Assembly (NCBI GenBank): GCA_016271365.2
Contig: CM057459.1
Coordinates: forward strand, 492,417,501 to 492,481,500
Length of the DNA: 64,000 nucleotides
Source of the DNA: Neoceratodus forsteri
Taxonomy: Eukaryota; Chordata; Ceratodontiformes; Ceratodontidae
Reading direction: 5' to 3'
Position 1 is the stretch's first letter, and each line of letters starts with the position of its first letter. Positions 11,149 to 22,153 of the stretch are shown here, piece after piece. Under the pieces are notes generated by a model that saw nothing but the letters and a program-made list of their open reading frames with translations, made no database searches and was not told the origin of the DNA. The translations under genes were made by a program, and so were the position numbers.

Positions 11149-11535
11149 TTGCTGGTCTCTTTTCTGTCTGGAGTCCCTGTCAGCTGCTGGCAGGTAGATG
11201 TCCATATGCCCTTGTTTGCACTACAACCCAGTCTAATCTAACAGGAAGAAACATGCTTTACTGTGCTCCCAGTGACATGCTTGCAGTGCAACACAGGCAC
11301 AGGGGTTGAAGTCGCAAACTGCTGTCCAGCCTGAGCAGTGCCACAGTGGTGCTGAAATAACTGTCACTCATGGATTAGCAGTCCACAAGAAAAAAAAAGG
11401 GACAAAACTGGGACAAGTAAGCAAAAACCAGGACAAAAGTGTCATTTTTCAAAACTTGTGGGGACACTGGGACATGCTACCTAAAAGAGGAACTGTCCTG
11501 GGAAAATAGGGACTGTCGGTAGCTTTACATTCAGC

Positions 11536-12839
11536 AGACAGTCTGAGGGTAGTGAATAGTAATTTGATTGCATTCCTCAGAGAACAGACATTAGAGGGAA
11601 AGGATGCAGTGGTAAGAAAGGAAGTAAGGTACTCATAGAGTTTGCTGAACCAGTACATGGAGGTGAATGAAGTATTGCATCAAAGGCTTCTCCCCTCCAG
11701 CAATGGCCAACACAAACTGCTATAGAAAGTTCAGTGATGGGTTGGGGGAGCTGAGTTCAGGATAAAATAAGAGGAGTTGCACAGGGGTTCCAGTGTGTAC
11801 AGGTAGGATATCAGCTGGAGGCACAAACCATAGCCTCATAGTTAATGATCAGAAGGACCATTATGCGAAATGTATGCAGTACAGTATGCATTAAACTTGT
11901 GTACCCCCATTTGTGGACTCAATATTCATTTTACATTGGCTAATGAAGCATACATGTTTTAAATATTGGCTTTTATGTATTTTAAACTGCATGGAGTCTG
12001 GGAAACATTATCAATAAAAAAGAAATGTTTTCAATTAAAACTGATGGGCCCCCTGACTGTATTGCTGTAGCTGTTTGCAATCTACAGAATCTTTATCTGA
12101 TTATCCGGCTGTGACCTGGAAGTCCCCCTGATGTAATCAGGCCATTTAGATGGCTTCCTTTTCTAATGGCAAATGACAGGTCTTTAAAACAAAGATTTCA
12201 AATCACTGTTTTCAGTGGTGGATACATCACAGTAAAATAGTGAATACAGAAAATGAGAGTCTTCAAATGTGGAAAGTTGCAGCAGATATTGAAGTTAACG
12301 TAGGCAGTACCCTTAACCAAAGCAAGATGTGTTTTTTAGAAATACAAAACTGACAGGACAGCATCCAGCTAGTTGAAATAGTGAGCACTTAGGTACAGAG
12401 CATTTACAGGAGCAACAGAGTTCTGGAAGGACTTCAGACTTTTCTGAAAGACATGATAGTTGGAAGATTAATGGAAAATGTGTCTACACTCCAAATAACA
12501 ATATGTGAGCTGTAAGATTTTAGTTGAAAAACATGAAAAACAGTTATTCTACAGCTAGAGAGACAGTCCATAGTTTATTGATTTTAGCCATGTGAAGCCT
12601 AACCAATTTTTCTTGAATACAGACAGTTTCCATATAAGCCAACCCAATATACAGCATTCCGAACATTAGAGTCAAGAGTGTGCAAGTATTCTGAAGAGCA
12701 GAATGATCAGACTATGATTTCATGGAAGCTAGATTAAAATTAAAGCAATAAATTACTCACATGAGAAAAACTCAGAGTAAGTGAAGTTTTGAAAATGTCT
12801 CTTTTTTTGAGAATTTAAATTCAACTATGTCCTGTCAAT
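11536..12839. other. Unassigned stretch
   Basis: About 1.3 kb of AT-rich sequence with no ORF of note and no repeat family that I can identify. Confidence 0.4.
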
Positions 12840-13050
12840 CTCTGCTTACTACCCATTAGCCAGTTAGCTATCCACAGGGGCTTGGCTAGCCAGCTGACCA
12901 AGATGGCCACCTACATTCAAGCTCTGGCACTGCCCTAGTACAATCTATCAATCACTGCCTTTCACATTCATTGACTGTGTTTTAAAGTTTCAGTTGTGAA
13001 CCGCTTACCTGCTGTATCTGACAATATCAAACTCTCGTTCATCTGTGTGA
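12840..13050 (+). promoter_or_regulatory. Possible L1 5' UTR end with YY1-like site
   Basis: Sequence just upstream of the L1 ORF1 remnant. CCAAGATGGCCACC at about 12898-12911 contains AAGATGGC, the YY1-type motif found in some L1 5' UTRs. The assignment rests on this motif and on position, so it is tentative. Confidence 0.35.
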
Positions 13051-14400
13051 GTAAGATGCAGGTGTCTGCCATTTTCCCACCCAACTATTGCTGACAGGGA
13101 AAGCACAGGAATCCTGGCCAAGGATGGTGATGGCTTCAGAGGATCCAACAGACAAAAACTTGAAAGAAATAATAGAATTGTTCAAGCATCTCATATACCA
13201 AATTGGGAAGCTTGAACTGGCAAAGCAATAAATTAAAACTGATATAGTAGATGTTTCCCAAAGAATGAAAGTGGCTGAACAGCACATAACAGACACAGAG
13301 GACCACACTGAAAGGATGATGGCCTACATTTAAGACCAGTACTGTACTATCAGGACTTTATTGGGCCTAGGTAGAGAATATGGAAAATTGAGGATGCAGG
13401 AATAATTTGAGACTGGTGGTGTTCCTGAATGGCTGTGAGGGACAAAATGTTATGGACTTCCTTTAAAGGGACACTGTCAACTTGTTTTGCATCATATTAT
13501 TTCTAGTTAAAACCCCACATTTTATGATTGCTTACCTTCTTCACAATTCATTGATGTTGCTGTTTGTTTTGTCTGTCTGCTTGTTTAGTAGAATTGAAAT
13601 GGATGGTAATGTATATTCATAAACAACTTTGTTTTGTTTCAAATCCTTAACTATTCTTATTGAATACTTCCTGAACATTAGAAATGCTGCTAAACAGTGC
13701 AGTCACTCATGGTGCAGTAGCCTCCTAAACCTCTACTGCATCATAAGTGGCTAGACTATGTTGGGGATGTTCCCAAGTCCAGGAAAGATGCAGTGGGAGT
13801 TGATCAAGGAATGTAAACAAACCTGTTTTTGTGTGGTAACACCAGTATGGTGGGCAGTTTGTTTTTCACTTTTTAAAAGAAAAAAAGAATCAGAATCAAA
13901 CTACCAGCTATATCAGCAATCTTTACAGAATGTTGGCAATCATAAAATGTGTTTTTTAAATTAGGGACACTATGAGGCCTAAGGGGGTTGACAGTGTCCC
14001 GTTGAAAACTACTCCTGAACTGCTAGCTTTGGCAAATGGCAAACCCTCTGGAAAAGATCACTCCCATTGGTCATTGGCACCCAAACCTGCCCCCAGAGCT
14101 CACCCACTCCAAATTCTAGCCAGGTTTTTATGTTTCCAGGATAAAAAGCGATAATTAGACTGGCAAGGGAAAAGCAGGACCCCCAGTGGCCATCGCCTTC
14201 AGGTCTTGGCTGAATTTTCACCAGCTTTATCTTAATGATGCAAAGCCTTCACAACAGCTCAGAGGTTGTTCACAGACTGGGGATTACTTACTCACTCCGC
14301 TACCCAGACATGCTGTGCATCACAGCTAATGGGGTGTCCAGGTATTTCAATACCCTGGAGATGACAGAGCCCTTCCTATAGTGCCAGTTGCCAGAAATGG
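13051..14400 (+). pseudogene. L1 ORF1 pseudogene, split by a MITE
   Basis: Translations in changing frames follow L1 ORF1p in order. A coiled-coil end reads DVSQRMKVAEQHITDTEDH (about 13244-13300). The start of the RNA-recognition fold reads VENMEN-x-GCRNNLRLVVF (about 13370-13430). After the MITE, PELLALANGKPSGKDHSHWS and LAPKPAPRAHPLQILARFLC (14005-14140) match the ORF1 central domain. RLGITYSLRYPDMLCITANG (about 14270-14330) matches the C-terminal domain. ORF1p is an RNA chaperone that coats L1 RNA. Several stops and shifts make it non-functional. ORF2 is missing, and a CR1 follows. Confidence 0.82.
13467..14001. mobile_element. Kolobok/T2-like MITE
   Basis: Left flank TTAA (13463-13466) and right flank TTGA (14002-14005, one mismatch). 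The terminal inverted repeat is AGGGACACTGTCAAC on the left and, read on the minus strand, CGGGACACTGTCAAC on the right. Subterminal sequence also pairs (CACATTTTATGATTGC near 13524 and its complement near 13930-13950). TTAA followed by AGGGA fits the Xenopus T2/Kolobok end. It sits in the L1 ORF1 frame; removing it rejoins recognisable ORF1 sequence. No transposase is present. Confidence 0.85.
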
Positions 14401-14529
14401 ACATTATGATGTATCGATCCTCTCAGAGGTCTGTTGGTAACCAGCCATAGCTCAGGAATACCATACCCACCCCAGATTGTTGTGGGAGCAGAAAAGTAGT
14501 CTCACCATAACCATTACCTCCTAGTGAAG

Positions 14530-15378
14530 ATGAAGAATGGCAAACCCCTTTCAACTTGTTCTGCAATAGGCTGGACACACTGGGGGTGTAGAAAGGATGA
14601 AGGAGGACCTTGGAAAGTTAGAGGACTGGTTGAGGACTTGGCAATTGAGATTCAGTGCAAGAAAGTGCAGAATCATGCAATTTGGGTAGAAAACCCATGG
14701 GCCACATATGAACTAGGGGGGAATGTAATCACAGTAACAGGACAGGAGAGGAACTTGGGTTTATAATTTCAGAGGGCCTAAAGGTGGCAAACCAATGCAA
14801 TAAGGCAGTGGAAAAGGCAAATCATATGTTAAGCTGTGTAGGGAGGGGTATAACCAGTAGATGGAGGAAGATGATACTGCACCTTTATAAAGCACTAGTG
14901 GGACCCCCCACCTTATGTATGGTGTACAGTTCTGGAGGCCTCATTTACGTGATGATACAGATGGGATGGAGAGTGTACAAAGGAGGGCAACCAAAATGAT
15001 GCGGGGCTTACATCATGAGCCCTACGAGGAAAGACTGAGGGATCTAGATCCATACTCCCTGGAGAGCAGGGGAGAGAAAGGGGAGACATTCAAATACCTA
15101 AAGGGAATAAAAAAAGTGCAGGAAGGGAGCATCTTTCAAAGAGAAAGATGTCCAAAACACTAGAGGTCACAATATGAAGTTGGGGGGGGGAGGATCAGAG
15201 GGAACACGAGAAAGTATTTCATCATGGAAAGGGTAGTGAACCCCTATAACAGCATCTCAGTGGAGGTGATAGGGGCTAAAATTGTAATATGATTTAAAAA
15301 AGCATGGGATAGACACATGGGTATCATAAAAACTGGTAGGGAAGGTAACCTGGAGCTCGAACAGTGGCTGGAGACACC
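14530..15378 (+). pseudogene. CR1 LINE ORF2 C-terminal pseudogene, left part
   Basis: Three shifted frames read like CR1: LVEDLAIEIQCKKVQ (14630-14675, near the end of the reverse transcriptase), ANHMLSCVGRGITSRWRKMI and LHLYKALVGPP (14784-14910), then QRRATKMMRGL, YEERLRDLDPYSLE and GETFKYLKGI (14980-15110). 15170-15330 corresponds to the EKVFHHGK-type tail. Frame shifts are frequent. The sequence breaks off near 15378, where L2 copy 2 begins. The CR1 3' end may be the piece at 26270-26402. Confidence 0.82.
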
Positions 15379-15562
15379 ATGAGTCACGGTTGGGAAAGGA
15401 ATCTCATAGCACCTATGGCGCTGAAGACCTCAGTTCCACACTTCCTCCAGAAGCCCCCTTCCCCAAGCAATAAGGTACAGACAGCTCAGGACTTCGGATT
15501 TTCGATTCAAACTCTTGGTACCTTCTTGGGGCTGAAACTTATTGGCTGCCTCTTGGCTGCTG

Positions 15563-16885
15563 TGTGAAGCCTACCGGGACTCCCCAGCTAACCAGCTGAG
15601 GCATCCTCAGACACCGGGTGGTCAGCACTCACCAAGCCACTGCCCTAGATCTCCAGGCTGGACTCGCTCCCTCACAAGCTGTGTGAAGCCTTCCAGGGCT
15701 CACCAGCTCACCACCCGAGGCATCCTTGGACACCGGGTGGTCAGCACTCACCAAGCTGCCGCCCGAGACCTCCAGGCCGGACTCACTCCCTCACAAGCCA
15801 TGTGAAACCTTCCAGGGCTCCCCAGTTCCAGTTGAGGCATCCTCAGACACCGGGCAGTCAGCGCTCACAATGCCACCGCCCGAGACCTCCAGGCTGGACT
15901 CGCTTCCTCACAAGGTAAGGCAAAAGCCACCATCCAATCGGAATGTGGACGCTTCTCTCTCTGCCGTATTCCGATTGACCAGCAGTCCGCTTCCACTCTT
16001 GCTAATCCTACTGAAACTAAAAAGCGCAGTAATTTCTTGCCTTGCTAAAAACTGTTGTTGAAAATGTACTGAATTTGCTTAGACTGTGTTAAGCTACATT
16101 CCCAGAGTGTAATTTGTGATTAAAGCCCTTCCAGTGCAAGTGTTCAGCAGCATCCCAGACAGCTGGGCGCCTTTCCAAATTGCTCCGATTGTGGTGCAGA
16201 TTGGACTCCTGCTGGTCTCTGATGATCCCTTTGTCTCTGCCACTACTTAATCCTCCCTCTCTTCTCTCCCCCCAGCCCTGAGAAGCCTTCCAGGGCTCCC
16301 CAGCTCACCAGCCAAGGCATCCTCAGACACCGGGCAGTCGGAGCTCACCAAGCCACCACCCGAGACCTCCAGGCCGGACTCACTTCCTCACAAGGTAAGG
16401 CAAAAGCTGCCATCCAATTGGAACTTGGGTGCTTCTCTCTGCTGTATTCCGATTGGCCAGCAGTCCTCTTCCACTCTTGCTAATCCTACTGAAACTAAAA
16501 AGCACTGTAATTTCTTGCCTTGCTGAAAACTGTTGTTGAAAATGTACTGAATTTGCTTAGACTTTGTTAAGCTACATTCTCAGAGTGTAATTTGTGATTA
16601 AAGCCCTTCCATTGCAAGTGTTCAGCAGCATCTCAGATAGCCGGGCGCCTTTCCAAATCACTTCGATTGTGGTGCAGATTGGACTCTCGCTGGTTTCTGC
16701 TGGTCCCTTTGTCTCTGCCACTATTTAATCCTCCATCTCTTGTATCCCCCCAGCCCTGTGAAGCTTTCCAGAGCTCCCCAGCTCACCAGCCAAGGCATCC
16801 TTGGACACTGGACGGTCAGCGCTCACCAAGCCACCGCCCAAGACCTCCAGGCTGGACTCACTCCCTCACAAGGTATGGCAAAAGA
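15563..16885 (+). repeat. Tandem repeats forming the L2 5' UTR (119-bp and 478-bp units)
   Basis: A 119-bp block beginning TGTGAAGCCTTCCAGGGCTC starts at about 15563, 15682, 15801, 16279 and 16758. From the third block on, each is followed by about 360 bp of a second sequence, giving two consecutive units of about 478 bp (15801-16278 and 16279-16757), about 90% or more alike by eye. A fifth partial unit ends near 16885. Tandem 5' monomers are known as promoter units in mouse L1. Here the promoter role is inference. Confidence 0.85.
15934..15980. promoter_or_regulatory. Dyad of CCAAT boxes in an L2 5' monomer
   Basis: CCAATCGGAAT at about 15934 and ATTCCGATTGA at about 15968 are inverted copies around a short pyrimidine-rich spacer. 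The same arrangement recurs in the next 478-bp unit (about 16412-16462, CCAATTGGAAC and ATTCCGATTGG). CCAAT boxes bind NF-Y in vertebrate promoters, so these are candidate promoter elements of the monomer. The function is inferred. Confidence 0.4.
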
Positions 16886-17113
16886 CACATTTTTCACCCA
16901 CCCACCCATCCCCAACCCCTCCATTTATTAATATATATGCTTCATCCCACCTCCTCCCATCTGCTATGCCCACTGGAGCCACGCCTACTCAAATTTTAAC
17001 CATCTGCAGTCCTCTCACACTAATCTACTGCCAGGGATCCATCATCTTTCTATAGTCTCCACTGGATGCTCATCAGACAGCACAACTATAGGCTCAGTAT
17101 CTGATACTGGGCC

Positions 17114-20100
17114 GTGGACTTTCATCGCCCGATGCTGTGGTATTTAAGACCTACCATGGGAGGGAACAACTGGTTCCTCTGTGTGTTCCTTGTTATGCTA
17201 GCCCCCAGCGCACTCTATCAGACCCCTCATCCCTCCCTAAAGGGGAATGAGCTTTGCACTTCTCCCTGTTATGTGTCTTACAACTCCTCTCAGGTAGTTA
17301 TACTGGATTATTGGACCTCACAGCTGTGTCTGCTGGGAAGTGTGACATCTCCTGAACTGCCTCTGTGGAGTACTCCCCCCTCCCATCTCAATACTTCCTT
17401 CTCCTGGCAAGTTCCTGCAGGGACCCTAGTGGCTGCAACCCTAGGCCAGTATAGCACCAGGAGTGGTGACAGGTTTATTCAACATCACTGCCGTCCCAGT
17501 CACTCAAAAAATAGTGACTACAAATTAATTTTTGCTGCCTTTAAAAGGATTTTGCTGCTATTGCTATTGTGGTCAGGCAATGTCGAACTCAACCCGGGGC
17601 CTGTAGATACCCTTGCTTCTCCCTCAGACCTGGCAGGTATTAAAGGAATGCCATTTATGCATCTCAATGTCTGTAGCTTGCTGAAAAAGTTCACCTTGAT
17701 CCAGGCTTGGGTGAGCCACACCCTACCTGATGTTCTGGTGATCACTGAGACCTGGCCTAAGCCAGCCACTCCAGATAGTGAAATCAACATCCCAAGTTAT
17801 TTACTCTTCCAAGTGGATAGGCAATCAAGAGGAGGTGGGGTGGTGATTTATGTCAGGGACAACTACTCAGTTTCATTCATAGAAGCATCCTCCACCCCTA
17901 AGGAATTCAAGTGCTTGACCCTGAAGATTGAACTTTCTCCTTCCTGTGCACTCTGTGTAATTGGCTGCTACAGACCCCCTTCTCATCTCTTGTCTCGTCT
18001 AAGCTCTGTACTGGGACTTAGTACGCTGGAAACCATTATTCTTGGTGATCTGAACTATGACTGGTTATCAAATGTCTCGGCTCCCTTGAAATTCTTTTGT
18101 GACACCTTAGGGCTGGTGCAACTCATTGGTGAGCCAACTCACCCAAATAAAAAGAACCCTAGTAACAGCACCCTCTTAGATGTAATTTTGGTTAACAAAC
18201 CACACCTGTTCTCCCATGTCAGAACATTTTTCTCTGACATAAGCGATCACTGTATCATCACCAGTATTAGATCTGTGCACAATCCAACGTTTGCAGCAAG
18301 GTTCTCAATCAAGAGGTGTAAATGCAACTTCGACTTGTTTGCCTACATCGACGAATTGAAACATTCACCGCGATGGCAGAATTTTTTCCTAGCCAAAACA
18401 ATTAATGAGGCATATACTATTTTTCACGATATATTAAGAGCGGCCTTAAACAGATATGCACCCATGGTTAAGGTACATGTTAGGAACAGCACTTGTAGCT
18501 GGTTATCACCAGAACTCAAAGTTTCCATGCTAGTAAGGGATACACTATGGAAAAAAGCATGGAGAAGCAAGAATGACTCAGACTGGTGTCTATTTAGGAG
18601 AGCACGCAACAAGTGCACCAAGTTGGTCAGAGCAGCCAAGGCCGCTTTCTATCACACAGAGCTAGCTTCTGCCTCAAGGAATCCTTCAAACTCTCTGGAA
18701 AACAATAAAGGACATGTCTGGTCATTCACCTGGTAATCCTCTACCATGAAAAATTAATTCTGGACGTAGCATTCTATCTGACTGATCGGAGATATTGGAA
18801 GCCCTCAATAATAATTTTGCAACTGCTGGGTTAGCATTTGATATATCCCCTGCCAAGGATGTCTGCGTACAACAGGGCTTTTTGATTCACAAGCCCCCTT
18901 CTACCAAGGAGGCCTTCTCCCTCCTGCCTGCCTCTCTAAAAGAGGTGGAAGACCTACTGCTATAATTGGATACCAAGAAGGGTGCAGGTTCTGACTCCAT
19001 AAAGCCTTACTATCTGAAATGTGCATACCATGTGTTGGCTGTGCCAATCACCCACCTCTTCAACATGTCACTTTCCTTGGGGAGCCTCCCCTCACAGTGG
19101 AAAATAGCCCATGTCATCGCTCTGGTAAAATCAGGTGACCCCTGTGACTTAAATAATTATAGACCAATCTCCCTCCTCCCCATTCTGTCTAGATTATTAG
19201 AAAAATTAGTAAGTGGTCAGCTAAGGGCATACCTTGAATCCAGAAGCCTGTTAAACCCTGTTCAGTCTAGATTCAGAGCAAAGCACAGCACCAGCCTTAG
19301 CAAAGGTGACTAATGATTGGTTCCTTGACCTTGACAATAGAAATCATGTCTGTACTGTTTTCTCGGATCTAAGTAAGGCCTTCGACACAATTGACCATAG
19401 CCTGCTTCTTTCCTCTCTAAGTAATTTAGGTCTGGGCCATAATTCTATGTTCTGGTTTGCTGACTACCTCGCAGAACGGAAACAGCAGGTTAAAGGTGAA
19501 GGTGATCTTTCAACACTTAAACCTATGCAGAGAGAGGTGTGCCTCAAGGATCTATCCTTGGTCCCCTCTTATTTGCGGCTTACATTAATAACATCAATGA
19601 CACCATCAATAAAGCCAATATCCATTTATTCGCTGATGTCACAGTACTTTACTTGAGTCGTCCTATGCCAGAAGCAGCCTGTGAAGACCACCAAGCTGAA
19701 TTTAACCTATTACAATACCAGCTCATAAGAAAAAAGCTTCTGCTCAATGTGAAAAAAACAAAAGCAATGCATTTTTCCCCTTCCTCGTATGCAGCAAATC
19801 CCGCTTGCGTGGGGGCTATCCCTCAAATTACCACAGTACTTGGAGAAAAACTAGAGTATGTGCCAAAATTCAAATATCTGGGTGTATGCCTCAATCACAT
19901 ACTCTCCTTCGCCGAACATCTCAAAAGAACTACAGAAGAGACTAAGACAAAGATTAGGACTATTCTACAGAATTAACCACCTTCTCACTAAGGAGACCAA
20001 GCTTCAATTGGTTCAAGCCACCTTCCATTCATTAATAGATTACGTGGACCTTCTCTATAGCCACTGCACTGCCTCTGCCCTGGCTAAGTTGGACACCCTC

Positions 20101-20502
20101 TACCACAGAGCAATCAGGTTCATAACCGGCCTGCCTCTTTCCACACACCATTGCTCCTTGTACTCAGTGATGGACTGGACTTCCCTTCATTATTGGAGAA
20201 TTAGAAATTCCGCTCTATGGGCCTTCAGAGCGGTAACCAACAAGCTCCTCCCATATGTCTCTGATTGTATTCCCCACAGTGTGATAGGCACCTATGCTCT
20301 CAGAGGCTATTCCCTAATCGTCCTCCAGGTTCCGAAGGTCAAATCTCGTTTTGGCAGAGCTGCTTTAAGTTTCTCATTGCCTGCCTTGTGGAACGGTTTG
20401 CAAAAAAACTTGAAGCTGAGCAGTCCTGTTAGTCTGAATATTTTCAAGTCACTCTATGACCGCTACATGAAAGAATCCTGCAAATGTTTCCCACATCTCT
20501 AG
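17114..20502 (+). pseudogene. L2 ORF2 pseudogene with signal-like N-terminus, 2A-like motif, endonuclease and reverse transcriptase
   Basis: The first 540 codons (17114-18736) are open. A hydrophobic stretch (NNWFLCVFLVMLAPSALY, residues about 18-35) looks like a signal peptide and is followed by NSS and NTS sequons. A leucine run ends in SGNVELNPGP (17573-17602; NPGP is residues 160-163), a 2A-like ribosome-skipping motif. The APE endonuclease follows (FMHLNVCSLL, ITETW, GDLNYDWLS, SDHCII). Frame shifts follow at about 18700, 18960, 19300, 19530 and 19900. The reverse transcriptase has FSDLSKAFDTIDH, but its catalytic FADD is FADV (Asp to Val at 19638-19640), so it is inactive. The C-terminus ends at 20502. 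Confidence 0.9.
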
Positions 20503-21128
20503 CTCACTTATTCTACAGTTCCCCCCATCCATCCTGCCTCACGCCCTGCCTCTTCCCCTGCCTCTCTCTCTCTCTCCCTCTCTCTCCCTATCAAAATATC
20601 TGCTTCTCCCACTCTTCCCTGTCTGTCTTTAGCCTTGACCAAGTTCCATCCCCTCCCATGAAGTATGCCAGTTAACTACCCCTTCTCCGTCATTATCTTA
20701 CTAACCTGGTATCCCACAGCTGTCTGTCCTTAACTCTGGCCAAGTTCCACCCTCTTCCCTGAAGTATGACAGAAATAATTCCTTCCCCTTCAGTGTCTCC
20801 CTAATCTGGTGCCCCTCCTACTGCCTTTCTCGCCCCTTTAAGTGAACAGGCCAGCTGTACCAACCAATAAGCCTATCTGTTCTAAAGCTCCGTATGGTCA
20901 TATTTTGTTGTACATATGCTGATTTTTCTCTTTCGTATAATATTGCATTTTGTTCTGCCTTGCTGCTGTACTGTATATACTGTATATTTTTACCTCTCTG
21001 TATAATATTGCACTATGTCTACCATGTTACTATACTGTACATTGATTTTTTCATGACCAGGTCCACCTTGCAAAAGAGCCTTGCTCAATGGTGCCCACCT
21101 GGATAAATAAAGATTCTGATTGATTGAT
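20503..21128 (+). other. L2 copy 2 3' UTR
   Basis: Pyrimidine-rich 3' UTR with CT runs at 20556-20590. It ends in a compact hairpin (GAGCCTTGCTC, 21076-21086), a purine/T-rich 'ggataaataaag' and a TTGA tail. The last 60 bases resemble the ends of the other L2 copies and the tails of the CORE-SINEs here. This 3' end is probably what the L2 reverse transcriptase recognises (inference). Confidence 0.6.
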
Positions 21129-21754
21129 ATCAGTTCCTGGTTGGCTTGTGCTTCTCCCGGGATTCACTTGAAATGTTATAAATGCAGGCAGTGTTGAAAA
21201 TGCTTAGTTTAGTTTTGCAAATGTCTTAACTACAGGCATTTTTTTCTTTTTAAATGTTAATTTAGGTTTGCAATTCTCCATTGAAATCAGCTAACCTGTG
21301 TTAGGGAATCAACTGCGTGAAGTGTGTAATTGTGCACTTTCTCTGCCTAGCCCTAAGCCTGATTCGGGCTACAAGTTAGCTGTGAGCCTTAGAACCAATA
21401 TCAGAAGCATAAAAAAAAAAATCTTACAGGCTTAAAAAGAACAGTCTTTAATAATATATACTTTCTAGGAATGCAGTTTCTGGGCTTAAGTGAAGCATTC
21501 AGCTTCTGATGTAGACTGCTGTGCTCCCAGAACTGTCTGGACCCTGTCCCGCCCTCTTTGCTTTTGTTCCTATTATTTAATTCACTTGGCCCTTTCTTCC
21601 TCCGACGCCAGACCCTGGCTGGTCCACCCCCTGATTCCTGGACTCAATCAATGTTCCTTTGTGTGCCTGAGCACCTGCTTCACTGTGGATTGTATGTAAA
21701 CCTGGCTCTCTGCTCTCTCCCCCAGGCATTCCTACACTAGCCAATCAGGCAGTG
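21129..21754. other. Unassigned stretch between two L2 copies
   Basis: No gene. A faint likeness to the 478-bp 5' UTR unit ('gtgttgaaaatg', 'gtgtaattgtg' around 21190-21335) suggests diverged L2 5' UTR sequence, but I cannot establish this by eye. A poly-A run lies at about 21411-21421. Confidence 0.35.
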
Positions 21755-22153
21755 ACCACAGCCGAGGTTGAGAACAGAATCTCATAGCGCCCTACAGTGC
21801 TGAAGACCTCGGCTTCACATTTCCTCCAGAAGCCCCCCCTTCCCCAAGCAATGAGGTACAGACAGCTCTGGACTTCGGATTTTGGCCCACCTCCCCACCC
21901 CCTCCCTAGGCCACCGTAAATGCTCCTTAGCCCCGCCTATGGCACGCTCATTGGACCATACCCCTAGCCCTCTCTCTGGCTCAGTTTGCTAGCTGCTATC
22001 CTCTTTGTCCTCTTCTGCCCTCTTGTGGCCCTCGATCGTTCCTTCACAAAGCGTGGAAAAAAAAGTGAATATAAATAAATAAGTAAACAATTAAAAACAA
22101 TCCAACTCCACGATATTATCGATCATGTTTCTCCACTTAACCCTCATTCTGCT

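Larger units (their letters stand above)
9313..11527. mobile_element. hAT-type element interrupted by an L1
   Basis: An 8-bp duplication CATTCAGC lies at 9305-9312 and 11528-11535. The termini are a perfect 10-bp inverted repeat (TAAAGCTACC at 9313, GGTAGCTTTA ending at 11527). Subterminal sequences also pair loosely (the 'ccaactttctgagg' side against the 'gggactgtcggtagc' side). Removing the L1 insertion leaves about 0.8 kb without a transposase, so this was a non-autonomous element. Eight-base duplications and short inverted ends fit the hAT superfamily. Confidence 0.8.
15385..21128 (+). mobile_element. L2-clade LINE, copy 2, near full length, with 2A-like motif
   Basis: About 5.7 kb. The 5' UTR starts near 15385: the segment from 15404 (ctcatagcacctatggcgctg) matches the 5' start of copy 3 at 21782. 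It holds tandem repeats (15563-16885). The ORF follows from 17114. The 3' UTR ends in GAGCCTTGCTC (21076-21086), 'cctggataaataaag' and a TTGA-rich tail at 21115-21128. It is the least truncated L2 here, but its ORF has several lesions. Confidence 0.85.

Noticed and set aside
16667..17055. Proline-rich ORFs upstream of the L2 ORF as an L2 ORF1
   Set aside because: They overlap in several frames and follow the tandem 5' UTR repeats. There is no coiled coil, RRM or zinc knuckle.
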